This document shows positions 43,126-54,537 of a stretch of DNA of 64,000 nt, piece after piece. Each line of letters opens with the position of its first letter. Position 1 is the stretch's first letter. The stretch covers positions 231,902,532 through 231,966,531 of the forward strand of contig CM069432.1 in NCBI GenBank assembly GCA_035610365.1. Reading direction: 5' to 3'. The notes below the pieces were generated by a model, which was given only the letters and a program-made list of their open reading frames with translations, made no database searches and had not been told where the DNA came from. The translations under genes and the position numbers were made by a program. The stretch comes from Aquatica leii (taxonomy: Eukaryota; Arthropoda; Insecta; Coleoptera; Lampyridae).

Positions 43126-44335
43126 ATGTGTATTGGTCAAATTTCAATAAGTGGAAACATGCCCGTCTTACAGAAAACTTTATTGGGTTGGGTCATTTTA
43201 GGCAATCTTGGAAGAAAAACTGTGAAATCTCAACTTAGATTTTACAACGTTGTTCTCACAAATGAAATTGAAAAGCAAGAAAGTAACATTTCGAATAAAA
43301 CACTCCATTCAACAACAATTACTAGGTTTTGGCAAATTGAAAGTATTCAACCACAAAATCCCCTCTCATTATTATCTTTTGAAGAACAATTCTACGAGAA
43401 ACACTTTCTTGAAACTGTAACGCGAAATCAAAATGGTACACTCGTAGTTTCAATTCCATTAATTCAAAACTATCATTGTTAGGTGAAAAAAAATTGCAAA
43501 GAGTCCTGTGTTTTACAAAGAATATTTAAAATTCATGCATGAATATATACAGTCATTGGGTCATGCAACAAAAATAACTAGTAATATGGCAGGTCTAGAA
43601 GACGCCGCCATTTACACAGTTACAACTCTCGATAGGAAAATATCATCAATGATATTCCCAATTTTTATCTTCCACACCATGCAGTATTTAAAGGTAAATC
43701 ACTAACAACAAAAATACGTATCGTCTTTGATGGTAGTGCAAAATCAGATTCAAATATTACAATCAACGAAACTTAAGTTGTTGGTCTTGTTTTACAAGAC
43801 GACTTGTTTTCTATACTGTTGCGCACTAACTGCATATTGTGAGAAGATGTATGGTATGAGAAAAGTACACCTGTCTTTGAGAAAATTCCAATTGTGGCGA
43901 GATCATTTAAATACGCTTACTTATCGCACTGCATCCGACAGCTACTTTGCAACCAAATGCTTAGAGTATCTGGGCCGATCAAATTAAACACATATTTCCA
44001 AAGGCAACAAATGTCATTAAAACTTTATTTTATATGGACGATTTACTATTTACATGTGATACTGTAAAAGAGGTCCTTCAAATAAAAAATTAAATAATTA
44101 AAATTCTTAATACAGCAAACATTTCGATTCGAAAGTTCTTGTCTAATAGTCCAACCGTTTTGGAGGAGACTGGTGACTCGAATACCACATTTTTCACTGT
44201 TCCTTTGAGTGAACGTTCTAATGCAAGGGCATTAGGTCTTTTTTGGAATTCTGTTTCCGATTACATTTATTGCAATGTGCAACTTCACAACAATAGCCCT
44301 TCGATCACAAACGTTCAATACTTTCAATAATATAT
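43126..44335 (+). pseudogene. BEL/Pao reverse transcriptase, broken
   Basis: In order: MPVLQKTLLGWVILGNLG at 43126; RFWQIES and EEQFYEKHF; YLKFMHEYIQSLGHATKI; VFKGKSLTTKIRIVFDGSA; LQDDLFSILL; LTYRTASDSYFATKCLEYL; and the catalytic YMDDLLF at 44031-44042. 44139-44330 contains ARALGLFWNSVSDYIYCN from the region just after the RT. The blocks are spread over all three frames with many stops. The catalytic motif itself is still intact. Confidence 0.8.
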
Positions 44336-44639
44336 CAGTTTTTTGACCCGCCTGTCGCCCGTTTGAATTACAGGTAAAATAATAATTCAGAAGCTATGGG
44401 AGCTTAAGCTTTCATGGGACGAATCTGTTCCATGTTTTATTCAGTCGCAGTGGATTAATTTCAAGTCGCAATTACTTACTATAAACTTATTACAAATTTC
44501 ACGGTGCGTAACATTGAGTTTGTGATAGCAGCTCGGTTGTTTACGGTGCATGTATTTATGTGAGATGTACAAACTTCAGCAATCAAGTGTCAACACATCT
44601 ACTGTGCTCTAAATCTAGGGTTGCTCCGTTGCACACTAT

Positions 44640-44960
44640 AACAATACCCAGGCTAGAATTATGCGCAGCTATGTTACTAGTACAGCTTATGCATAAGGTG
44701 GGAAACGCTTTTACAATCGATTGCAGTTCAATCTGATTCAACAATAGTCGTATTGCTGCCATACAGGAACTCTTTTCCGGTGATCATTGGCGTCATGTAA
44801 ATTCTGAAGACAATCCTTCAGATATTATTTCTCGGGAAACCTCAACAGCTAAAATGCTAACTAATTCTCAGGGGTGGACTGGACATCATTTTCTATCAGA
44901 TACAAAAGAATCATGGAAAAAGACAACTTTACTACTGCTAGTATTGAAGTTTTAGAGTTA
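44640..44960 (+). pseudogene. BEL/Pao RNase H region, broken
   Basis: PRLELCAAMLLVQLMHKVG near 44650, then HWRHVNSEDNPSDIISRET and SQGWTGHHFL near 44790-44900. This is the conserved 'V....NPAD..SRG' block of the group. Part of the catalytic strand between the two blocks is frameshifted. Confidence 0.75.
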
Positions 44961-45249
44961 AAGGCGACTACATTAACCGTGACACACTAGGAATTATTGC
45001 AAGACAATTTAAACAAAAAATTTTCAAGTTTTCAGAAACTACAGCGTGTTGCAGCGTACAGCGTGTTACAGCGTACATGCTGAGATTTATATCAATTGCA
45101 AAGGTCCCTCGCATCATCGCAACCTTCGAACTTAGTTACAAAATTGCAGCAATCATCTAATTTGTTGATAAGGGCTTGTCAGCAGTCTTACTATTTTAAA
45201 GAAATACAAGCTTTAAAGGGTAAAAATCCATTAAAATCCACTTTCAACA

Positions 45250-46375
45250 TTTGATCTCTAAACCCATTTTTAGACAAGAATCACATTCTCAGAGTAGGTG
45301 GTCGCATCGCAAAATCGCGATTCGAATATAAATTATTATTCATAAAGATTTATTACATTGTGGTGTTCAGCAACTACTTGCGTGTATGTGTGAACAATAT
45401 TGGCTTATTTCAGGAAAGACTATTACAAAGAAAATAATTCGAAACTGTATTAAATGTTTTCGTGCAAAACCTATATATTACAATCCTTTAATGGGCGACT
45501 TACCCTTCAAAATTAAGGGATAAAGAGCTGAAAGGAGCCAAACTAATAAAGGAGTATATCTGCATATTTGTTTGCTTGGTTGCGCGCGCAGTGCACCTTA
45601 AAGTCGTGACACATTTATCTACAAACTCATTTATTGCGGTGTTTAAACATTTTGTTGTACGTCGGGGCAAACCTTTTACAATAGCTAGTGACAATGCAAA
45701 AACTTTGTAGGTGCTAGGAACCAACTGCAGGATCTTTATAAATTTTTACAGAACCCAAGTACGCAAAACAAAATTTCAGATCGTTTGCATATTCAGAGCA
45801 TTAAATGGGAATTTATCACTCCGCACGCACCGCTTCAGGGTGGTATTTGGGAAGGTGTAGTAAAATCTACGAAGCTACATTTAAAAAGGGTTTTGGGTAA
45901 CACAAATTTACAATTGAAGATTTCTGTACAGTTCTAAACCAAATAGAATGTCTTTTAAATTCCATACCTTTATCCTGTCTATCTACGAATCCTTTAGATT
46001 TAAATCCTTTGACTCTGGGTCATTTCTTAATCGGGAAGTCCTTGTGCGCAATACTAATTATTTATCTACTAAACAAAACCGTTTATCTATTTACCAACGA
46101 AACCAGCAACTTTTGCAACATTTCTGGAGACGTTATAGCAGAGAAGTGGTTCCAGAGTTACAGAAGCGAACTAAGTGGTACAAAAATTTATCTATTCTCA
46201 TACAAATTGGTCCTCTGGTTCTCATCCGAGAGGACAATCTTCCACTTCTCAACTGGTTGCTAGGAAATTCATCAAGCTATTGATGGTGTTATACGTTCAT
46301 GTGCAGTTGAAACCCCTAGTGGTAATATAATCAAACGGCCAGTGAATAAATTGTGTGCATTACCAGTGTAAAAAA
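45250..46375 (+). pseudogene. BEL/Pao integrase, broken
   Basis: FLDKNHILRVGGRIAKSRF (45270) opens the zinc-binding region. The cysteines follow near 45450 (CIKCFRAK). FVCLVARAVHLKVVTHLST and FVVRRGKPFTIASDNAKTL carry the second catalytic aspartate (SDN, about 45690). GGIWEGVVKSTKLHLKRVLG has the catalytic glutamate (45851). The tail shows NPLTLGHFLIGKS, REVVPELQKRTKWY and GPLVLIREDNLP. Frameshifts are scattered throughout, and the first aspartate block is not readable. Confidence 0.75.
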
Positions 46376-46506
46376 TATTAAATAATAATAAATTTCCATG
46401 CACTGTTATGTGTCTTGCTTGTTTACTAAGACTTTTTTTCTGTTTTATATATACGTTTTAATGTAATATTTATGTGTTGAATGCTATAGTATTTCAAGGA
46501 CCGGTT

Positions 46507-46833
46507 TGTGCATATGCTTTTTCTATTAATCGGGTGGTTGTATAGGCAGCCAAAGATTCATAATACTAAGCGAGTTTTTTTGTGAGGCATCAAGGGCAGA
46601 CCATTGTACCTCGGTCCCTGCACGCAATAGGTACGCGTTCAGGTTACCGTTATTTCATTTTCATATTACAAATATTATTATCATAGTGTTTGTAAATGGT
46701 GTAAAATATTGTAAATAAATTGTAAATAGTGTTTGTGGTGTTATCATTTCAAATTACAATAAAATTAAAAGATAGCTCGGACCGGCTCCACCGAGCAATC
46801 AAGGTAAAATTTAACAATAGCGTTACAAACACA
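46507..46833 (+). repeat. 3' LTR of BEL/Pao element
   Basis: TGTGCATATGC...AACACA, 327 bases. Direct copy of 40779-41119 with several indels. Confidence 0.85.
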
Positions 46834-47319
46834 TGTAGTGCTTGTCAAAACTACTGTGCTTGATTTTGAGTTACGTGCCATTTTAGGAAAGGACAAAGAT
46901 TGTTTAGCAAAAGGTCAAAACTACTTGATGCCCTTGATGTGTTTATGCGTGACGGTGGTGCTCCAGTGCATGCAACCCCATTGAGTTAACGTTGCGTCTC
47001 ATTCCGCCGACGTTAATTGCGATCCGTTGACGGTGATGATTGTTTTTAGAAATCCGTATCATCCAAACACTTTGTTCTCAAGTTTTTCCCGTACGGCCGC
47101 AGTGGGTGCGGCGGCCAATGGTAAACCTTCTACCCACATACTAATGAGATCAGTTACTACTTACAATTGTCGGAAGTTTGTGTTTCTGGTAGGTGTGTAG
47201 GGTCCCATAAGGTCTGCCGAAATCACTTCTCATGATCTGCTAGGTTGTCAAGGCCGGACCGTCGCATCTTCTATTGGTCCTCGTTTTACCGTTGCATAAA
47301 CGCAACACAACCGGACGTA

Positions 47320-47589
47320 TTATTTAACGTCAATGTTTAGTTTTGGCCAGTAGTACTGGTTGCTGATGGCACTAGTGGTTTCTTCGGCTACGGGATGTCC
47401 TGTGGTAGGCAAATCGTGGTATGCTCGTATGACTTTTTTTGTGCGTCGGTTGGAACTACTAGTAAATTTCTTCGGTTGCTTTGTCGGTACAGGTGACTGT
47501 TGTCGCCCGTGTATCCTTTTAACAGGCGTCGTTGTCCTGGAGTTCTTACCGCTTCTTATTGGATTTCTTTGCAGGTAAGTTTGCAGCAC
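47320..47589 (-). pseudogene. Gypsy integrase zinc-binding fragment
   Basis: An open stretch of 89 codons ending in IRAYHDLPTTGHPVAEETTS and ISNQYYWPKLNIDVK, the classical H...H and YYWP region of Gypsy integrases. The upstream part (LQTYLQRNPIRSG) is the linker from RNase H. Confidence 0.8.
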
Positions 47590-48439
47590 GGTCGTTGGCT
47601 TGTTGGCGTTTAGTGATGTGTCTAACTATGTCAGTCATTTTGATGTGCGCAATGGTGAATTGCAGTGCTGATGTTTGAATGGTGTCCGCTCTAGTAATAG
47701 AAAACGTTCAGCGTCTAGGTGTTCGTTACGAACGTGTAGGATGTTGCGATAAGTAGTGTGGTAACTCTTTGGAGGTTCATGGGCAGTGTTCCACTTGAAC
47801 AACATCAAAGCTCAGCGGGCCAGCTTTGTATTTCGTATTTAATCCGGTCGAGCCATGTTCAAGCTTTGCTATTGGTGCGGAGCGTAAAGCGTTTATCTTT
47901 TAAATAAGGACGGTATTGTTTTATGGCTCATGTGACGACAAGGCATCCTTGTTCGTTCGCATGGTATCAACTTTGTATTTCGTTCAGATTCGCGCTGGCA
48001 TGACTGATCACGCGCCGTTGCTGTTTTTCCGGTTCGTGGTACAGCACAGCGGCAATGCTTCTACTGCTGGCGTCGGTTTGGAGCACGAACGGCAAGTCAA
48101 AATTCGGCCGGTGAAATTTAAGCGGTTGGCTAATAGCTGCTTTTAATCGGTCGATGCTGTCTTGAGCATCCCTAGTCTATGCAAATCGTTTATTGATTTT
48201 TACCAGGTCATTTAAGGGTGCTTGCATCTGGGCACAGTTAAGGATATAGTTTTGAACCTAATCACTTAGCCTCAAAAAACTTCTTAGTTGCTTCCAGGTT
48301 TTTGGTTATTCGGCGCTTATCTCGGGGTGAAAGTTCGTTACCGTCGGCTATTATCGTGTTTCCCAAGTAAGTTTATCTTGTCAACCCGAAGTGGCATTTG
48401 TCTAGCGACAGACGTAGTCGGTGGTTCAGTAAACGTTCC

Positions 48440-48804
48440 ATGACTAGCTGCGAGTGGTTTTCTTCCCAACTGTTGCTATAGATTATGATGTCTAAGTACG
48501 TTAACGATGGTCCGACGAGCTTGGTTTGATAATGAAATGGTTTCAAAGTTGCAAGAAATTAGAATTTTTTGGCTGGTGAGTAGCGATACGGTGGCAGCCT
48601 AAATGGTCCGTTTTCTCAAAGTCGGATAATGTGTGTGATGGATAATGTGGTGGTGAGTGCTGTTTGTTGTCCTAAGGTACCGTGGAAGTCGGCCAAGATG
48701 TTTTCCAAACGAGGTAATAGCTTATCCGAAAACCTGTGATTAACGTTTCTATAGTCGAAGGGTTGTAATGTAACCGCCGTCAAAGGTTTTGCGTTCTTAG
48801 CCAT
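48440..48804 (-). pseudogene. Gypsy reverse transcriptase fragment with damaged active site
   Basis: The catalytic loop reads TYLDIIIYS where the family has YLDDIIIYS. One aspartate codon is missing, in frame, so the polymerase could not work even without the other lesions. The open piece 48616-48804 encodes the DYRNVN and LPRLE.IL blocks of the fingers and palm. Confidence 0.75.
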
Positions 48805-49560
48805 TGTTGACCAATTATAACCGGAGCTACTAAGTCAGGTGCCGCGTTGTCCTTATATGATTGTTTTCTCAGATAGTACGTGATAGTAGCTCTACCGGTG
48901 ATTCAGTTTCATCGTTGGGTCGGCGAGATTAGCGCAGGTAATAGGGTGTCGTTCAAAATCCCGAGTCTAGTAGTAGTTTATTTTTAGCAGGCCATCTTTT
49001 GTATGATACGTCTAAACGACGGTGATCTGCGTTTCTACGGTCGGGTTTCGTCTCCGACCGCCAGGGCGTTTCCCGGAACGGGTGCATAAGGGGATTCTAG
49101 TACTGGACAGTCTCGGTGGAAATGGCAAAAACTAATAACACTGTGATAGCGTTGGCCCTTAGGCCGACGGTGGTCGTGGCGAGTTGTTAGATGCACTGTA
49201 TTGTCGGTTGCTTAAACTCCAAAGCACTTTCCTTTGGCTTGTCTACGTATATCGAAAACTTCATCATGGATCCATGTCTGATCTTGTCTGAAGCGTGGGT
49301 GTACTAATTCTTTAATTAGTGGGAAGCGGCCTTGAATGGGAATCTTCAATCGGTTAGCCAGTCGTTACTTCCTGTTTGAGAATTCGGAATTGCTTTCCAA
49401 TTTTTGTTTTTTAGTGTAAAATTAGGCTTGCAGTTTAGCTCGTAAAGTAGCGTTGCTGCAGTTCTTTGTAGGTGGGTTCGAAAACGAAGTAGTTTTTCTA
49501 CCATGTCGCAATCTCGTCACGAAACTACTCTGCTGTGATTTTTTGCTGTTGCTCCGGGTT

Positions 49561-49914
49561 GGTGTACAACAAATAACTAACTATTAAAATATTAAAACAA
49601 TAATTAAAACAGCGAGGTAAATGCGAAAAGGACTTAATGTGAGAGCTATCCGTATCCCTAGTCTCAGGGACCCATTAACTATTAGGAGACTTGTATTTTA
49701 TTGAATATCTTAATGCGACAGTAGTTTGTATCCATACGAATTTTAAATCTAATTTATTTGAAAACGAAATATTTACACTATTAGAAGTAAACGAATCTAA
49801 TTAAATTTAACGATATTTAAAAAGTTTACGTTAATTTATATAATACTATGACTAGGTATTTACTGTCCACACTTTTTATTTATTTACAACTGGTGTTTGT
49901 TTAGGTCAACACGT
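49561..49914. other. short spacer
   Basis: AT-rich sequence without recognised features. Confidence 0.35.
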
Positions 49915-50470
49915 TCACAATGTTATGATCCTGATAATTTAATATAAATTTATAATCATTGTCAGGCTGTGTTTGTAAGTCAATTAAGTCAATTTGACAA
50001 CGTGAATTTAATTCATTTGCCAATATAGGTTTAACTACTATACCTTTACGTTTCTCTTTTGTTTTCTGCTAGCAAGCTTTACATAAACTCAGGTATAACA
50101 TAACTGATTCAGCTGTGATATTTGTGTATTGTTTATTCAAATCTTTTGATAGCTTATTACGACCACCATGACCCGTAGTCAATAGTGAATTATGTATTAT
50201 ATCAAACAATTTATCAGTTGAAACAAAGAATTTTATTGTAGAACCTTCTTGAAGACGACAGATGAATTTAGCTTCCTTGCCTACAAGCAATACATCATAT
50301 CGTTTTAAACGTCAACATTCGAGGGCACTTTTGTAAGACTTCTTCAATTTAGCCGTTTCCACTTCTTTTAAAATTTGTGTATGCATACTTTCACTTAAAT
50401 ATACTTTGTTTACATTCTTATTAGCAATGATTTCTTTTAATAAGCTGTCAAACTTTGTTTTCTGATCCAT
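49915..50470 (-). pseudogene. Ginger/KRBA2-type integrase fragment
   Basis: From the ATG at 50470: MDQKTKFDSLLKEIIANKNV, VYLSESMHTQIL, then after an in-frame TGA RLKRYDVLLVG, KFFVSTDKLFDIIHNSLLTT, GHGGRNKLSKDLNKQY and SVMLYLSLCKAC. A second in-frame stop (TAG) follows, then KGIVVKPILANELNSRCQID and LIDLQTQPD. The H-H-C-C zinc region, then 'SRCQVDLIDMQ' with the first catalytic aspartate, is typical of the Gypsy-integrase-like transposase of Ginger DNA elements and domesticated KRBA2/SCAND3 proteins. The frame is continuous apart from the two stops. The remainder of the DDE core is absent. Confidence 0.75.
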
Positions 50471-50518
50471 ATGTACGGCTATAAAAATATTAACGTTAAT
50501 CACTAACAATAAATACAA

Positions 50519-52930
50519 TTACGTTACTTACATGTTGACTAACCTCATTTTTTGTGGCTGGTTCGCACTTTTTCCATACAGCTACGTTCAAAATAAGTAC
50601 AATCGAGTACCTACAATTTATTTTTTCCTAATTTTCAGAGGGATATGTACATTGAATGTAAATTTGCCAAATAGGGTGGTATGAGTACATTTCCTAGAAA
50701 ATGTATGCATTATCCCAAATATGCACTTAAACCGCAACACATTATAAAAATTCTAGTTTTGAAAAAATTACATGAAAAAATACTAAAAAATGTTTATTGT
50801 TTGTCGTGCTTATTTACATCAAGTACTTAGTAAAACTGTACCCTTAGCTAATAAAATGTTGCTAAAATGCACAGATATAATTTTAAAAAAATAATTTGAA
50901 AAATACATAACAATATTTGTATCATCGTGGTGAAAAAAAATACATTTAAAATTGCTAAACCAGTATCGTTAGTTAAATGCTGATGCTATTATTGTTTTTT
51001 TTAATAGTATTTAACTATTAAAAGAAAATATTCCATTTTTTATTTTTACGATTGTAAGGGTATTTTACTTGAATTAATTCTCGTTTTTTTTAAATTATCT
51101 TTCTACGTATTTTAAGAGTCATTTCCGTAGCGCTAATTAATTGTATTTGAACAAAAGTTTGTTTAATAAAAATAATTGCAATAAATATTAAAAAGTAATT
51201 AACATTATTTTTATTTATTTCTGTTAAAAATATTGCAATAATTGTAACGTATGAGAAATACAAGTAGTAATTAGTTTTGTAAAAACTAAAATGATATATT
51301 AACTATATTTGCTTGAATTTATATAGTTATGTCAATAATTACTTACTTACAACACTTTAAAGAACATGTATCCCTGTTAATTATTTTTTGTGGCTAAAAA
51401 ATAAAATATGACAATAGAATATAAATATTGATTAAGTCGTGTGTTAAGACATTTATTGCTATATCCGGCTTAAATAAAAATATATGATGTTGCACGTTGT
51501 ATAAATATTAATGTAAAGCACCTATGCAGTAACGCAAGAAAAAATTGTATCCAGATCTACCTACCTATTTAGAAAACTGACTTAAAAAATAAATTAAAAA
51601 TTGCATATTTGGATCACTTAATTACGATTTTAATGCATACTTAATTTTACGGCTTTTAATTTATGCGTTCAAGATTACTCGGTAAATAAGTTACTTAACT
51701 TTTTTATAAACTTTTTAGACATTCGCTCCTAATTTGGATGATACTTCGTCGTGTTTTCCTTCATTTATCAATCTCCGTTGGCTTCATTATTTTCGTACTA
51801 GTCTATTCAGAAGATATTGTTGCGATAAGAACAATGTTTTGATTCAAGAACTCAATCTAAGATTTCCGATCAAGTTATTTTTAGATTGATATCAGTTTTT
51901 AACTGCTTAAAGATGATACAAAACTCAATTTAATAATTGTGACGGTGATTTGGGCGTTAATATAACGAATGTGGGAAGTAGAACGTGTTCCGGAATTCTT
52001 TAAATAAAAATAAGGCGTGTCAATTTATTGATATTCGAATAAATTTATTTATCTGTAAATTATCTATAAATGTAGCCAATAATTATTAATAGCTGTGGAT
52101 CTTCTTAAATTAAATTTATTTAAAAATAATTGCTCTATTAGTTGTTTAATTATTACTTATTTTATTTTTTTTATTTTATTAATAATCATTAAATTTTATA
52201 ACACCAGTTAAAAAAAAATTAATATCTACCATAATATAGCATCTAATTCAACGACTTCAGTATTTAAAAATAACATTGGATATGTAACGTAGATGTTAAG
52301 ATGTTAATTATGTTTGATTCATAATTAATGCTTTGACATTATTGTGTGAATAAATATAATGTTCAATATTTCTTATAAAGTCCAATAATTGTGTAACATT
52401 TATAATACTAAAAAAACGTTTGCATTTGATAGGGCATAAAATAATAAAAGATTGTGTAAATGTGTAGATAACAAATTAGTTTTTTTAACAAACTATTATT
52501 AACATTAGTAGTGTCACTTTACCAACGCACAATTCTTTTGTACAACGTTTTTATTTAATTGAAAGATTTTTTAGCTGACGGACATACATTTTAAAAGAAT
52601 AAAAAAAGTAAATGTATTTAATTATCAGTTTGCTGTATTAAATTAATAGGTAGTAATATAAGTTTTAATTACACTAGGTACTGCTACCAACGCTTCTACA
52701 TATTTCGTGTTCAAACTTTTATTCAATATAATTTCAGTCTATTATTTTTGTAATTAACTAAATATTTGCACTTGATTAAAAACTTTAATTTTAAGTAAAA
52801 GTTTTGATTATTTAATTTTGGTATAAACAAATCTCTCTGACTGCAATAAAATAATGTCAACCGAATTTTTTTTTAAATATACAGCTTAAAAAAATAATTT
52901 TTAATTGTAATCCATTAGTTATAAAAAAAT
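50519..52930. other. AT-rich spacer, no recognised gene
   Basis: About 2.4 kb of very AT-rich sequence with only trivial open frames. No repeats that I can name. Confidence 0.45.
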
Positions 52931-53870
52931 TACGATTATAAGCGACTTAGACTGCGTCGTAGTTGAACACCCAGACTATTTATGCTTGGTCCTAGTCTCT
53001 TCTTGACAGCCAAAACAAGAAGTAGGCATTTGCCGTATAGTCGTTCGTGAACCCAAACAAACTGATGTTTCGCAAGACAATGCAGCTTTTATCTTCGGAG
53101 TGGTAAATGTTAATGAAGGAAAAAGTATTTACATCATTAGCAATCAGGTAATTAACGGACTTTCACTTTCCGTTACCGCTTGACTGACTTCCTTATTACA
53201 TGGAGTAAGGGTTTGTGTCCTTTCCAAAAAAACTGCTGATTTTGTAACTCTGTGGTGTTTGCAGTCAGTCACATTTTCGTTTACTCTAACTTCAATAGAG
53301 CGTTCCGTCTTATATTACTTGATCCACAAAAACAAGGAATTTTGTAAACTCCCCTTGTTTGTCCTTAGCCGATCTAAACCAATTTTTCAAGGTATCCTTA
53401 GTCGTAAAGACAGTTTTAATATTATGTTTCTTTAACACTGTGCTTATTTTGTTTGTCGATCCCATGCAGTATGGTATATAAGCGGTGCTAGTAGGAGGTG
53501 ATAAGTTTTCTTTGACTTTTGAATTTATTCCTCTTTCCCTTGTTATTTGGATCTCTTTGAACCCGTGTCCATTTTGTTGTAGAGGTTCCAAGAGTGGTTC
53601 CTTTTCCTTTTGTACCTATACTGCTGTTATGTTCTAAGTCCATAGTAAATTCAATGCTATTATGTACAGAGTTTAGATGTTGAAAGAACTGATTTAGTTT
53701 ATCTTTGCCATGAGGCCATACAACACACGTATCATCAACATATCTGAACTAAGTTTTTGGTCTTAACATTTTTCATAATTTCAGTTTTAAGATATTCCAT
53801 ATAAATATTGGCTATAAATGCGGTGAACCCATGGCTGCTCCTTTTATTTGTTTAAATCAGTTGTCGTTAT
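52931..53870 (-). mobile_element. Penelope-like element remnant
   Basis: Minus: KGAAMGSPHL (about 53850), RYVDDTCVVWPHGKDKLNQF (YVDD at 53731-53742), HLNSVHNSIEFTMDLEHN, then the RT-to-endonuclease linker AYIPYCMGSTNKISTVLKKH and IKTVFTTKDTLKNWFRSAKD (53310-53591). A short piece of the GIY-YIG domain (TDCKHHRVTKSAV) lies at 53234-53276, and the 3' flank 52931-53130 is shared with 13905-14150. It is 5'-truncated and broken by frameshifts. The conserved RYVDD..VVWPHG block is diagnostic for Penelope-like RTs. Confidence 0.8.
53310..53591 (-). pseudogene. Penelope-like RT C-terminal/linker fragment
   Basis: Ninety-three codons including LQQNGHGFKEIQITRERGIN, STAYIPYCMGSTNKIS and LKNWFRSAKDKQGEFTKF. 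The family then continues into the GIY-YIG nuclease, but here the frame stops at FVDQVI. Confidence 0.75.
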
Positions 53871-54537
53871 AATTAAAATCAGTGTTTTTAAAACAGATTA
53901 CGATGAGCGGAACTTCTTAACCTTTGCTGGTCACCAAGCTAATTTAAATATCGATGTCACATTAGCATCACAAAGTATAGCTAGAAACATTTCTAACTGA
54001 AAAGTTATTCTAGGTGTGATTGAAAGTGACTACCGAATGATATGTTTTGATTTAACCGTCAAAAATCCTCGATCGGTTCCGATCTCTAAGCGTACTCTCA
54101 ACGTCAAACGCATCGACCCGTCATGGTGAACACAGCTGTTAGCGCTCTACTTCTTACTTATCTTCCACATAAAGCTAAGTGTCACGATCCATATTTTATA
54201 GACGTCTCTATTGATATACGTTGCTTAAGAAAACATACTCAAAAAGCCCCAGCAGAACTAAAAACTTAATGGCTAAATTCGTACAAGGGCGCGCTTCACC
54301 GGTGTAAACTGGCAGTGAAGAACAAGAACGCTAAATTTAAGTCATGTCAAAGGTTTGCAAAGAGAAGTTTGGCGGCGAGTCCGTGGAGGTTAGTTTATTA
54401 GATATTCTCGGAAAAGTTCCTTGCTATCCAATCAAGCTTCAACGTCCGTGACGGTGACAAATACACTCTCTCAGAGATCGACTCAATCAAGTCAGTAGTT
54501 AGTTCATTGTTCTCAGACGACGATCTAACGAACGACG

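Larger units (their letters stand above)
40779..46833 (+). mobile_element. complete but decayed BEL/Pao LTR retrotransposon
   Basis: Two direct LTRs (40779-41119 and 46507-46833) enclose gag, protease, RT, RNase H and integrase in BEL/Pao order on the plus strand. The five bases before the 5' LTR (TGGAG) and after the 3' LTR (TGTAG) differ at one position, fitting the 5 bp duplication typical of the group. Right after the 5' LTR comes TTTGGTTCTTCGAGCCGGAT, a phrase common at BEL primer-binding sites. The LTRs differ by substitutions and indels, and all genes are broken, so insertion is not recent. Confidence 0.85.
46850..49560 (-). mobile_element. Ty3/Gypsy pol remnant
   Basis: Read minus: an RT block DYRNVNHRFSDKLLPRLENI (48640-48780), the catalytic region TYLDIIIYSNSWEENHSQL (about 48440-48505), LSLDKCHFGLTR (48385-48425), RNase H entry FDLPFVLQTDASSRSIAAVL and NEQGCLVV followed by YRPYLKDKRF (47880-48110), an integrase zinc region AYHDLPTTGHPVAEETTSAI then YYWPKLNIDV (47320-47420), and a core with DLISMWVEGLPLAAAPT and TIITVNGSQLTSAE (46990-47200). 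Order and motifs are Gypsy-type. The copy is full of stops. No LTRs were recognised. The 3' end abuts the 3' LTR of the BEL/Pao element. Confidence 0.8.

Noticed and set aside
47360-48146. Plus-strand open frames in the Gypsy region
   Set aside because: Antisense to pol motifs on the minus strand.
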